Assembly: GCA_016801845.1 (NCBI GenBank)
Contig: CM028914.1
Coordinates: 20,597,272-20,661,271 of the forward strand
Source of the DNA: Polydactylus sextarius
Taxonomy: Eukaryota > Chordata > Actinopteri > Polynemidae
Length of the DNA stretch: 64,000 bases
Direction of reading: 5' to 3'
Shown: in pieces, positions 1-11,331 of the stretch
Numbering within the stretch: position 1 is the stretch's first letter
Layout of the letters: every line of letters begins with the position of its first letter
Translations under genes and position numbers: made by a program
The notes under the pieces: generated by a model
Told to the model about the DNA's origin: nothing
The model's database searches: none
The model's input: only the letters and a program-made list of their open reading frames with translations

Positions 1-3000
1 TTAGTCGGCTTTAACCATTGATTAGCCGACCGCTGATGCTACAAAAACAAATCCCACAATGGTGATTAATGCATGCTCTGAAGACGTGCCTTTTTGTCTG
101 GAAGGTATTGCATAGTGTACTCATATCTCTTTCTCTCAGATAAGAGAGTAATTGAATGGAACTAATCAGCGCCTGCAAACAATGACGTAGAACAATGGGA
201 TGGTTAAGTCACACAGTCAAACAGAAGGACGAGCGGGTATGATGACTTATGCGTGATGATCCTTGACACGGCGGCTCTCGTGGTGGAGGAGGCCTCTGAA
301 TTGCTTCCATTACAGGCCATATGCGGGGGATCAGAGGGCTGCTAGTACTGACCCTCCCCCACTATCTACTTCCTGTTTTTCATGGTTGTCTGCTTGCTTC
401 TGCCTATACAATACCAGCTGTGTCTGGAGACATTCCAGCTCGTAGTATACTGCTGCTGCCCCCATAAAACCATGACTGTGGGCCAGAGGAGACTGTAACC
501 AGAACAGTGAAAAGACAGATCTCATTGTCAGCCTCTCCACCGTATCATGTGAGAACTGCTAATCAGGAGACTGTTCCACGCCACTCTTCTTTACTCACTT
601 TACCTGCCAATCAGTTTTTTTTAGCCAAGGTTCCCACTAGAAACTGTTCACTGCAAACTAGTCAAGTGACAACACAACAACTTGAACCCATCTGATTTAA
701 CTACATTAGGGTCATTACATTATGATCAATAAAACGCTGAGCAAATGCATCAATTTAATTGGCTCTATATTCAAAATACGCAACATGTGCTGTTGGCTGT
801 CAGCACACGATGCTACACACTTTGGAAACACATGTACTATAAATATTAATGAATACTGCTGTTTGTGGTTACTCTTTGAAATTGTTGTTTTGAAAGATAT
901 CTCATAAATGAGATTGTTATTATATTATAAATGATTTATCCCTGTTATGTTTTTTTGATTACAAATAAATTGTTTACAATAAGAAAAAAGTAGAAAAAAA
1001 TGAGAACAATTAGTATAAAACAATAAAAAATGAGGAAGTAATAAATAATAATAGTAATAGAGACAGACTAAAAACATGGACTACCATATTATTAGTGTTC
1101 TTTTTATTTTGTGCAATGTTTATTCTGTAATTGTAATGTTCATGTTGATTTACTGTACTTCACGCAGAGCTTTAGTGTTTATGATGTTCTGTGTTAGTGG
1201 TCAACAAATGTAATTAAATGTAAGTCCCTCAAATGTATAAAATGTGCACTGATGCGTGAATGGAGCGCAGATACATCCTACAGTGACCTCTAGTGGTCAA
1301 TGTTTAAACCCTGATACAGCTCAATTCCTCACAGTAGTCGAAGACACACTAAGCAAAGGAAAAGTATCTTTGTGGTGGTGATGTTGCAGCTGCTACAGTA
1401 AACACGTCTCTTCATTCATCAGCATAGACCAACTCACCTGGAGGATCTGTGACTCAGTGTGAGGCCTGATGAAGATGCTGCTGTGTGTCTGTGATCAGTG
1501 CAGGTTAGAGAGAATAGCCTTATCCCTGTTTTCTCCTCACAGGTCAAAGGTAAAGACTCAGGAAGAAGATGCGATTATAGTAACTATGTTGTAAAAATGA
1601 CCCTGTTGACACTGAGACTTTAACATAAGCCTGATTTAAGTCCCATAGATGAGGAGATTAACTGATTTTACTGTGGTGTGAAGGGGCTTAAGTCAGTATT
1701 AATACACATACACTTCCATGAAGTGTATGTGTCGACTAACTGGTGGCTGACGTGTCATGTCCCAGCTGCACACTTCGCACCCACAAGCCTTCCTCCTCAT
1801 CTCTTGACTGCTAACTATTTATTTTATTTTATGTTAACTTTTTTTTTCTGTTAATCTATTTTCATGGTTCTCATACTGTCAAACAAATAAATGTTTCCTT
1901 GCATGACAAATAAAAAAGACATTCCAGCAATAACAAAGACGTTATTGCTGTAAAAAGAAAAATCCTTAATGGTTCTTTTAAGGACTTTAACATTCATAAC
2001 TAAACTGAACATAAATGACCCCCCCAGATTTATTTTGTGTATGTTGGTGTGTGTGAAATAAATTTCAACTTGATTATTATGAAAAGTGAATGGATGGTGG
2101 TAGATTGAAAAAAACTCAGTTAATCCTCTTTATTGGGACTGTGAGGGTGTGGTTAGATCAGATTTGATGCAAACTTTGTTAAAACCTGATGTATACAGCA
2201 TAGGATCACATTTTCTAACTGAGTCTCACCCACTTTAAACCAGAGGAGCAAAGAGATGATGTTGTGCTCTTTTAGGACTACTCTCTCATGACAGGAAGCA
2301 GCATATATAGATAAACCACATTGTCTTATCTGAACATCACAGATGTTAAAAAAAAAAAAAACCTGTGATAAATGCAGAATTACAAAAGAAAAGTCCCTAA
2401 AATAAATAAAAATGTTTTAGAAATAAGAGGTACTAGTTTTCTGACCTCTGACTCATTTTTATACTTAACCCCTTTTTTCTTGTATTTATGTTTTTAGTGT
2501 TCATTTCAGTGACATTACATGATGAAGGCTCTTTCAGAAATCAATTTACTTTGTGACAGGATAAATGAACGTCTTGGTTACAGAGGAATTAAGAGGCGAC
2601 ACAGAGCAGACGACGAGAATTCATGACGACTGACTCGCAAACACAGCCAATCTTGTGAAATGGCGCCACACCTTCATTGTTTTTCTCCTGCCACCAGGTG
2701 TAAACTTCAGGCACCAAAAGTCACTGAGCTACACAGCAGATAATGACTGGTTTGTGTGGCCAGTCTTGAACCTTGCTCCCTGTGAGAGTTTCACAGCCAC
2801 AGGTGGAGTCTGTTGCTCACCTGCTGTTTCAGGAAATGAGGATTTTCATCCATTTCATACACACACACATTTACACACAGCAGCTGGAGCCATCACATAG
2901 TAAGTTTGCTGTTACTTTTCAGGATTATTTTGTTATGAATGTAGAGATTTGATCATCACTCGAGAAGTCTTAAAAGAGTCGTACATGTTCTTATCAACGC

Positions 3001-3631
3001 TGTAGATAAATATGGAAAAAACCATAAAGCCATCTAACACGTACTAACAATTGTGCGGTGAGGAAGTAGCAGTAGATTAGCAGAACAGAACTGAAGGGAT
3101 AAAGGTGAATAATGTTAAAAAAGAATCCCCAGAGTGACCTCATCTGTCTCTGTACATTGGAAACAATTCCAAAAATCAATCTATCAATAAATCATACTAT
3201 TAATGAGAATTTCTGCGTATATACAGTTTAGTATATTTACACCAGTCTGTTGTGTAAACCCGCTGTGACTGAAGCTGATTAAAAACATATCACTTCCTTG
3301 GAAAATTTGACTGAAGCTGCCATAAAAAACTGTGGACTAATGTACATGACTACAGACGGAACAGTCAGGTCCAGTTAAGATTAAAACTGGTCTTCAGTTA
3401 ATTTCACTCAACATCTAAAACAGGAAATGACTCTGTCACTGCTGTAATGGACGGTAGGTGTCGTTGTGCTTCCACTCTGAAAGGATTTTTAAGTTTCTGT
3501 CACTTGTTGTTACAAAGCAGCACCTCACATCCACTGACCGTCCCTCTAAGGGTTTTTCCTCAAAGTTCATTCAGAACAACATATGTGTCAAAGAATACTG
3601 CATGTGATTTTTGTTCTCTGTCTTGTTTCAG
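1..3631. other. Gene-free flank upstream of igsf5
   Basis: AT-rich sequence without a coding exon that I can support; all open frames are short and unlike any family I know. It holds a perfect hairpin at 1704-1732. A consensus splice donor (GTAAGT) at 2900 follows a CA-rich stretch and could end a non-coding first exon of igsf5, since the exon carrying the igsf5 start codon is preceded by a splice acceptor. That assignment is inference only. Confidence 0.5.
1704..1732. repeat. Perfect hairpin, 12-bp arms
   Basis: ACACATACACTT (1704-1715) pairs exactly with AAGTGTATGTGT (1721-1732) across a 5-nt loop in the gene-free left flank. Confidence 0.8.
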
Positions 3632-3646
3632 GATAACATCGCTAGC

Positions 3647-3701
3647 ATGACTGTTTCCTGGAACCTCCTCTACATCTGTTTATTACTGTGTGCAACAAGA
3701 G
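3647..3701 (+). CDS. igsf5: igsf5 coding exon 1: start codon and signal peptide
   Basis: The ATG at 3647 opens MTVSWNLLYICLLLCATR, a short hydrophobic signal sequence. The exon ends in phase 1 before GTAAGA. A pyrimidine-rich acceptor (TTGTTTCAG) ends at 3631, so 3632-3646 is 5' UTR and at least one non-coding exon lies upstream. Confidence 0.8.
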
Positions 3702-6700
3702 GTAAGAATTTATTCCTCAAATATTTACATATGTTTAAAGCTGCTGAGGTGAACATAATTCATATTAACTGTACAAATTCTAAATGGCACGGATCAAATT
3801 AAACTATAAGTGTCACTACAGGGACATAAAATTATGTTTTTTTTTTAATCGAAACTCAAAAGATTCTATCAGCACCAAACATCTGTCATCTGTCATCAGC
3901 AAACACTTGTCTGACGCCTACAGCATTTTTAAAATGTCATGTTTTTTTTGTAAACCAAGTCAGAGCTGTGAATTTATTCTCCAGAGTAAAAACTTTCTGT
4001 GCACCACATCAGGTCAGACAGGTTTTTTTTTTTTTTTTTTATGCTAAGTGTCTAGAATGTAACAGTGAGAAAACAACAGGTGAAACATTGACAAAGTTGA
4101 CATAATGAAAGATCAGTCTGGATTCATGTTGTGTTTGAGTTTCAGTCTTTCAGTCAAGAGCAAGAAAAAAAGGTGCCCTTTACAATATTTACGCGCCTTG
4201 AGCAAAGTCAAACTTGTCTCAAGTCACAGTTTATGTGTTTCTTGATGTGCAACCTGCAGACGTGCAAATCACTGACACTTCACACCTTCAGTGCACGTGA
4301 TTATGGTTATGTAGTGACGTCTTAAGTTCTAACTGTTAAAATATCGTTGCTAAAATGAGTGAAGGTTTACAAAGATTCTGCTTTCATGTATACAAATGGG
4401 AACTTAAAGTTCTTTCAGTTTTGTTTTATAGGATGTGATGTTTATTAACTCAGTATGTCTGTTTCTTTATGGTTTATGTTAATATTTAAAAAGGTCATCA
4501 AAGCTCTTTTTGGTAACTTAAAAAAAGATACTTGTACTTCAACATAAAAAATGTGACACTTTAGCAAACAAAAGGATGTTTATTTAATTAAAAAGAAAAT
4601 AGTTTTTCATTTAGATACCTCAAAGAGCAAAGAAATAAAAATGTGAAATCATATTTTAGTTGTTTTTTGTGAGATGATATGAGCTGTTTGTGTGTTGTGT
4701 AAATGTATGATATCATCTCATATCGATCGCAGGCCCTTGAATCAAATCAATTCAAAATCATATTGTGACGGCCTTTGTCATATCAGCAAATACTATGTTG
4801 GTGTCCAAAGAATCAATGTAACATCGTATCATGATGAAACTTGTGATTTACACCCTTAGTGAGAAAGTGACTGAAGATGGTATGACTATCAAAGATACTG
4901 ACAAATATTACATTTGACTTTTCTTTATTCACTGGCAAAGTCAGAAGAAACATATTAGTTACATTAGTTTTCACTAAAATTCAACAATTAAAAAAAAAGA
5001 AAAGTTGAAGAAGACAGAAATTTTTATGTCGAGAGTTGTAAATTGTAAGTTGTATTCTAAGTTTTTTATGAGATCTAATATCCATCTAACACCCGCCTGT
5101 AAACTACAAGAGGCCTGCAGTGTTAAAACAGTGATGAGATCTGTTTCCACCGTGAAAGACTGTGCAGCTCAGATCTCATTCCTCACTCATCTCTGTACGT
5201 TCAGGTGTGTCACAACAGTTCCAACTGCAGCCTCTGAATTCAACAGTGCTACAAGGCTCTAATGTGACATTTAGTGCCACTGTGAATGGGAAATGGGAGG
5301 TCATGACCTGGAATGTCGGCGGTCTTCAGGTTCTCTCCATCCTTTCAGACGGTCAGGTACCCATGCCATCAGGAAACTATAATGCAACACTCACTTCCAG
5401 TGGTAACTTTAGCCTTGTGGAGTTCACCATCCTCGATGTGACCAGCAGGCAGTCAGGGGCAGTCACCTGCACCGTGCAGGGGAAGTATGGCCACATTACT
5501 GCACAACTTCATGTTCAAGGTGAGATCACACACATCCATTAGACTTATGTGCTCATATCTGTCTTCTCAACCTTCTAGTGATGTTTTGTTCATACTGTTC
5601 TAACCTTGTTCTAACATTATCCTGTTTAAAGACAAAACAGCTCAATATTTCAATACGATTATAGAATATGCAATACAATTATATACTGCATATTAATAAT
5701 AAAGTATACGATAAAAAATCTCTGTAGTTATAAGGGTGTAATGACTGGGATGCGCCATGGAGGGGCAGGAGTATGCTTCTTTTCTCTGTCTTCTGAGCAT
5801 CATCTGATCACAACAGTGGCAACACAGTGGAGTTTGTGTGTGTGTGCCTGTTTGTTTCTACATTGTGGGGACTTAAACCTGATTACACCCTCACATTGTA
5901 GGGACCTGTCTCCCTTGTGGGGACAAAAAGCTGGTCCCCATGATGTAAAAAAACATAAAAGATAAGGCGAAGACATGACTTATGGTTTGGTTGAGGTTAG
6001 GGTCAGGTTTAGATAAAGGTTAGACAAGTGGTACCAACAAATGGGATCTCTAGGGTTTCTAGGAAAGTCTACAGGAAATGAATGAAAGTCAATGAAATGT
6101 CCCCACAAGGCATGAAAACAAACATGTGGAAATGTGAAGCACTGTGAAGGCTGATTTAAGTGAAGTGGTGAGCTCCACCATGTAGCCTGAGTGCAGCACA
6201 GTATTCAAATTACTTTTAGACACTTGTACTTTAAGCTTATCACAAGTCATATGAAGGGTTCTGTTATATTGTGATTTTTAAAGGTATTTTCACACATAAA
6301 AAATCATACATGCGATACAACTTTGTTTCCCCAGAACAAATCTCACCTAAAAGACAGTGCGGATCAGTGAATATGATAAATTCAATTGGTGTCCCTGTGG
6401 GGGTGGGCAGGACATATGTGCTGGAAGCTTAGTGTGAAAACTGTTCAGCAATGTGGTGGTTCTGCTACAGATGCTCCCATATCTTCTTCCAGACACATGG
6501 AGGGAAACAGACTGTGGGGGAGGTGGGAAGGGTTGGAGGCTTCAGGGAAGACAGTGAATACTGATCTTTTCAGTATTTCTTAGTGTTTTACTGTTTAGTT
6601 GCTGTCTTTCTTGAGCTGAGCTGATGCAGGGGGTGAGTCAGCTTTCGATGTTGACTTGAAGATGTAGAAGATGGATCAGGGTAGTGTAGCCTGCAGAAAG

Positions 6701-9700
6701 CTACTGTTGAGTCTTCTTAATAATGAAAGCGGTGTTGCTCCTCAGTCAACAGTCCTCACAGAAACCTGGTGATTTTTACCTTCTCTACAACATAATCTTT
6801 GATAATCAATGGATGTTAATGATGACTGCACCACCTCCCTTTTGTAAGAAGCCTCATCCACGTGCTGATGAAACCAGCTATTGTGGTACATTTGGTACAT
6901 TTAATGCAGATTAGATTAGAGTTGTGTTCTTAAGAAACTAGACCCATATGAGATATAACTGCAGGGCTGCTTATTTTCTTGCAGTCAATGGATGTTGATT
7001 AAATGGGACACAAATGGGAAAAAAATATATAGTGTATTGATTAAAATTTTTTCCACAGAACAAAACTGAAAAACGTTTTGTTGTTGCCACTACAAGGAAA
7101 GTGACTCTGACATTTATCAGTATCTTTGGGTTCAATCTCGGGATTAAATTTCTGACAGATGGATGGCAGTAGTTTTTACATCCCTGACAAATAGTTTTCT
7201 CACACAACAGTATGAAGTAAAACCAGTGAAACACCAAATATACCTGCTTCCCTCCATCCACAAACAGCTAAACCTGACAGCAAACTGAAAGTAATCACTG
7301 TGAAACATCTGGGTTTCTGTCCCTGGCTGTGAATGTTTATTGATTGTGAAGGTGTTGGAGCTCTGTCTCATGCTGCTGATCAGGACCCCCATGATTACAG
7401 ACATATTCTCATTGCGTGTACCAGAGCTGGCAGCTAAAGCTAATAAATCCACTTAATAGACCTGCCAGTTGAGCACACTGATTGCTTTTCTGGAAGGTAG
7501 TATTAATGAGGCAAATACAGCTAAACAGTAAACTACGGAAAGTTTCACAATATAGGAATCCAGGCATCGGTATGATCCACATCCACACTAACACACCAGC
7601 ACATAAAACAAACTTTAGACTGAATACATTTGCATTCACATTTGCTAAGTCACAAGACTCAGAATAAGTTTTGAATCATTACCCTACCTCTTTTACATTC
7701 ACTTATAAACACTTATAAAACCACATGCAGCACTGTATTTAGATTTAGATTTCTTCCATTTCAGCAAGTATGATGTTAGTTCAGGTCACATTTATATTAA
7801 CTGACTGGAATCTGTTGCTTCATTTATGCTTCACCATCACTGTCTCGTGTGTAGCGACCTGTAAAACCTCATTTCTCGCTGAACACTCAGCTGATACCTT
7901 CAAGCAAACGCCTTTCAATCTTTACTACTGTTAACTTTAATATCCAAAGTATTAATGCTTTTTCTCATTATCATCACAAGCCACAAACAAAGGGAAACAA
8001 TACTGTCTATTATGGCCTGACTCTGAGAACATGTGGAATTAAAAAGAAGCAATTATAGAAATAATTATAAAAATGTGGCCTACAACATTAGAAAATCAGA
8101 GCTTATTCAACACACAGCTCTTGGTACAGGCTGTAGTTATCTCTTGCCTTGACATCTTGAATATTCCCATAGTCCATGTGTCTGTCACATTTTCTATGAC
8201 TCTCAGCCCCAACCTTGAGAGAATTAGTCCACATTGCATAGAGCGCTAACACAAATAAGCCAACAGGTGAACAGGTTGACCATAGGGTCAGAAGCTTACA
8301 AAGACACTGTACCCCTGACCGAACCTCTCCACTGTCCCTGTCTCTGTTTCTCAGTGATAGGTATGGTCAGGATCACAGGAGAGAATGTGACCGTGCAGCA
8401 GGACCAGGAGGTAGAATTCCATTGTGTAACAACTGCCTGGATCCCTGTACCAACTATAATCTGGATCCGAAACGGTCAAGCTGTAAACAGCAGTTTGTAC
8501 AATACCAGCAGCATTGAGGATGGGGACTACATTAACTCCACCAGCGTCCTCAAATTCCAGGCAATCAGCAGCACCGAGGTGGAGTGTCAGGCAACTGTGT
8601 CATGTCTAAAAAACCCACAGTCCAGCTCTGTCTTCCTGACGGTTGGTAAGGAAGTTTTTATACATCTATTCTATATAGAGCCAAATGTACATCAAATGTC
8701 ACCAGGCTCAAATACAGAAGGTCTGTTCATACACAGGCGTCCAAAATGGGATGGACTAAGAGCAGGTGACCTCGATGTAGCACTCACAGCATGTAGGGCA
8801 TCGTCCATCACACACAGCAGCTTTAACTAACAAGCAAATATTTATATCTCAGTCAGATGTTGATTAAATTAAACAATTAACACACAACATGCAGCCGGCA
8901 GGGTGTATACAAAGACAGGATGGATAACACTGTAAATACTCAGACACTGAGAAGCTTGAGAATTGACATTTCTACAGGAAGTGAGAATCTGCAGTTTCAC
9001 AGAGAGAGAGAAAAACTATTTCAATGTGTGTGACACAGTCTGGAAGATGTATTAATGTAAGTATATTAGTAAATTATATCTACAAAGTATGTATAAAAGT
9101 GAAGTATATAGATGAAAGGCAGTTATGTTAATGAAATTAAAATGTCATTAACATCATCTGTTCAGGTAGTAACAGCTGCTCTAATCTCTGAAAATCTAAC
9201 ATGTAAAAAAAATTACAAGAACAAACAAAAATAAAGATTTACATGCATCTTTCCTTTTCCCATCCTTCCTTTTTTTTTTTTTTTTGAGAGTGACAGTTTA
9301 TTTTGACAGTAAAAAGTGTTTATGTCTTAATTCTGGTCTGTCCTCCTGCAACAGTTCCCAAACCCCCTGACTGGACTGTGCTGATCGCTGTGGTCGTGTC
9401 TATTGGAGGTTTTGCTCTGCTGGTTTTACTCATCATCGGAATCATCTTCTGCTACAAACGCAGGAAAGAAAAACGTAAGATCTTCATTGATACAGTTTCC
9501 AGACTTTTTTTTAACCGTGTTCAAAAGCACACGCCATAGAAAGGACTGGAAAACACTGACCTAGACCCAAACTTGGAAGGACCTAACAAATATAAAAGCT
9601 AAAAAATCCATGTGCCTGAAAAAGAAAATAGTTTTTAAAAAATGAAAATAGGACAAAGGTCAGTTATGGTCAGTTCAGTAAGTTCCAGTTCACTAAGACA

Positions 9701-11042
9701 GATACCATGTCATTTATAGGTCATTATAGGTCATAGATACCAGGTCAGCTCTTAGTTTGGTTAGATTTAAAAGTCAAAGTAAAAAATGTAAAATGGTGTG
9801 TAATTGTCCTACAGTGATGTACAGATGCGATGGGAGTGAGGAGACTGATGATATCTTCTGATGACTCTGTCAGGCCAGGAGTTGATCAGGTTCAGAGTTG
9901 ACATCTTCCTCGTCTTGCTCTGTGTCAATCAGTGTCTTGCTCATGTTGCTCTTCTGCTCTTGTTGTTTCTCTTCACCAATTATCTCTAATAGGACTGGAC
10001 TGGGCAGGACTTATTTAACCTCCTGCACTTTTATCTCCATTTTGTTTGCTTAATGTTTTTGCTAACAATGGCAGCCATCTTGTATTTACAGGCTAGCTGC
10101 CATCTTGTCTGTTCAGTGATATGTGCTTTTGCTAACAATAGTTGGTTCAAGTGTCTCCTAATGAAGACAACATCAGAATGAAGTAAAACCATAATGTGAT
10201 GTCTGATGCAGGGTCTCAGGAGGTTGATGAGGGGGAGCAGTCTCGTTCAAATAGCAATGTAAAGTTTTATTTTTCTAATTTAAGTAATTGGTTTTTTAAC
10301 ATTCCCTTTCAGAACCAAACTACCAAGATGAAATGAGGTGAGAAATTAAATTTCATTAACATCATTAACAAAAAATTTAAATACTGAGCAGTGTGGACAT
10401 ATTTCTATGTACAGTAAAATGTTGTGTTGTTGTTGGTATTATTGTAAAGCAGAAAAGTGAGGACACAGAGCCAGCTAAGTACTGTTAATGTAGCTGGAAA
10501 GACACGCGGTCAGGTGAATGCAGGATACCAACCGGATGGTCATACAAGTAAGAGAAATGAAACAAACAAGCTTTATATGAAAGTTTCCACTCTATGTCTA
10601 TACCACTATGTCCTTAATATACTCCTCTGTATGACTCTATATGGCCAGCGGCCATATCTGTGACACAGTGACGTCTAAACTCTTCTCCCTTGTGTCTCCA
10701 CTCCGTCACAGGTGTCACCCCCAGAGAAGTCACTGACAGTGGCTTTTGCCAGGTGGCTGGTTCCAGTATCCCAGAGGTAGGATGGCAATGTTGTTCTGCA
10801 ATACACAATGAAAAGCAATGAAAAACATGGATGATTGTAGGTCGAAGATCATCAGTTTGTCACCACTCTCTGTTTCTGCTACTTTTGTTCTAATAGTACA
10901 GTAGGTATATATAGATTTTATATTGTATCATTACCAATGTTATTTGCTTTGCTATTGATTTTAGATCCCTGATGCAGGACGTCCCTATATCGGTGCAGAT
11001 AACTCAGGCTTCAGGAAACACAGACATGTCACCATTGTGTGA
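3647..11042 (+). CDS. igsf5: igsf5 (JAM4-like) adhesion protein, complete CDS, 8 coding exons
   Basis: Joined coding exons: 3647-3701, 5205-5519, 8355-8645, 9355-9474, 10313-10337, 10453-10547, 10712-10776, 10965-11042. These sum to 1044 nt, giving 347 residues with every junction in frame. Order: signal peptide (about 1-20), Ig domain 1 (about 20-123), Ig domain 2 (124-220), one membrane segment (about 227-250) followed by a basic YKRRKEK stop-transfer, and a tail of about 95 residues ending HVTIV. Human IGSF5/JAM4 has the same plan, is somewhat longer (about 400 residues), and is a tight-junction adhesion molecule that binds the scaffold MAGI1 through its C-terminus. The next gene, pcp4, is the same neighbour as in human. 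Oddity: Ig domain 1 lacks the B-strand cysteine. The family call rests on domain order, position and the PDZ end; sequence identity is modest. Confidence 0.85.
3702..5204 (+). other. igsf5: igsf5 intron 1
   Basis: AT-rich intron with a poly-T run near 4022-4040. It has an 11-bp inverted repeat (4670-4680 with 4710-4720), followed by a tract to about 4860 that reads like the degenerate end of a fish interspersed repeat. No extra exon was seen. Confidence 0.6.
4670..4720. repeat. Inverted repeat, 11-bp arms
   Basis: TGAGATGATAT at 4670-4680 is exactly complementary to ATATCATCTCA at 4710-4720, with 29 nt between. It sits at the left edge of a possible repeat remnant in igsf5 intron 1. Confidence 0.6.
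5205..5519 (+). CDS. igsf5: igsf5 coding exon 2: Ig domain 1
   Basis: This 315-nt phase 1-1 exon carries a V-like Ig domain. It shows NVTFSATVNG (B strand), MTWNVGG (C strand with the core Trp) and SGAVTCTVQG (F strand with Cys). The B-strand position that is normally Cys is Ala here (codon GCC), so the canonical disulfide cannot form. Four N-glycosylation motifs are visible (NST, NVT, NAT, NFS). Confidence 0.85.
5520..8354 (+). other. igsf5: igsf5 intron 2
   Basis: A 2.8-kb intron holding the inverted-repeat element at 5848-6122. The rest is AT-rich, with short open frames on both strands that show no family features. Introns 3 (8646-9354) and 4 (9475-10312) likewise show nothing beyond poly-T and AT-rich sequence. 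Confidence 0.6.
5848..6122. mobile_element. GTGGGGAC-type non-autonomous inverted-repeat element
   Basis: The left end has TTGTTT and, a few bases on, TTGTGGGGAC. The right end has the complement, GTCCCCACAA, then AAAACAAA. Inside are further GGGAC/GTCCCC copies and a GGTTAGGGT-like stretch. I recognise this arrangement from memory as an abundant interspersed element of teleost genomes. It is non-coding and lies in igsf5 intron 2. Confidence 0.65.
8355..8645 (+). CDS. igsf5: igsf5 coding exon 3: Ig domain 2
   Basis: This 291-nt phase 1-1 exon encodes a C2-like Ig domain: VEFHCVTTAW (B-strand Cys), IIWIRNGQ (C-strand Trp) and TEVECQATVSC (F-strand Cys plus one more Cys). Several NxS/T sites are present. 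The acceptor is TTTCTCAG and the donor GTAAGG. Confidence 0.85.
9355..9474 (+). CDS. igsf5: igsf5 coding exon 4: stalk and transmembrane helix
   Basis: A short proline-rich stalk (VPKPPDW) is followed by about 24 hydrophobic residues (VLIAVVVSIGG... to GIIFCY), then KRRKEK as a positive-inside stop-transfer. The exon is 120 nt, phase 1-1. Confidence 0.85.
10313..10337 (+). CDS. igsf5: igsf5 coding exon 5: 25-nt microexon
   Basis: This exon encodes PNYQDEM plus split codons on both sides. The acceptor is CCCTTTCAG and the donor GTGAGA. The short NYQDE segment resembles the start of the cytoplasmic tail in mammalian IGSF5 (a YQNE-like motif). The phase (1 in, 2 out) fits both neighbours exactly. 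Confidence 0.7.
10453..10547 (+). CDS. igsf5: igsf5 coding exon 6: cytoplasmic tail
   Basis: This 95-nt exon encodes KVRTQSQLSTVNVAGKTRG and then QVNAGYQPDGHT. The donor is a strong GTAAGA, but the acceptor (GTAAAGCAG) has a weak pyrimidine tract. I chose it because it gives the only frame that joins the microexon before and the exon after. No known domain is present. Confidence 0.65.
10712..10776 (+). CDS. igsf5: igsf5 coding exon 7: cytoplasmic tail
   Basis: This 65-nt exon encodes VTPREVTDSGFCQVAGSSIP, then Glu, with no recognisable domain. The acceptor is CCGTCACAG and the donor GTAGGA; it ends in phase 0. Confidence 0.65.
10965..11042 (+). CDS. igsf5: igsf5 coding exon 8: C-terminus with PDZ ligand
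   Basis: This exon encodes 25 residues ending RKHRHVTIV, then TGA. The last four residues V-T-I-V fit a class I PDZ ligand (S/T-x-hydrophobic). Mammalian IGSF5/JAM4 also ends in a class I ligand, which is known to bind MAGI1. The acceptor is TGATTTTAG. Confidence 0.8.
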   Translation: MPDAGRPYIGADNSGFRKHRHVTIV

Positions 11043-11325
11043 GGACAGATTCAGGAACTTCAACAACAAACCTGCACAGCTACCTGAAACCTGATGATGT
11101 AAAGCTTTAAAAACTGGAGGAAGGAGAAGGAATGTACAGTATACTGAAAACACATTTGGATTTGCGGTAGTACCAACACATTAGGCCAAAAGAGAACAAT
11201 GAACAAATTAATGACAAACAACCAGAGCAGCATGTGAAGCTGCAGCAGCAAAAACAAAAGTATTTTTATATGGTGGGCTACCAGAACTGAAACTGGATTT
11301 CCTGTTCATCTTGTTTATGCTGAAC

Positions 11326-11331
11326 AATAAA
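11326..11331 (+). terminator. igsf5: igsf5 polyadenylation signal AATAAA
   Basis: A canonical AATAAA lies 284 nt after the igsf5 stop and is followed by T/GT-rich sequence, giving a short 3' UTR of about 300 nt. Confidence 0.7.
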
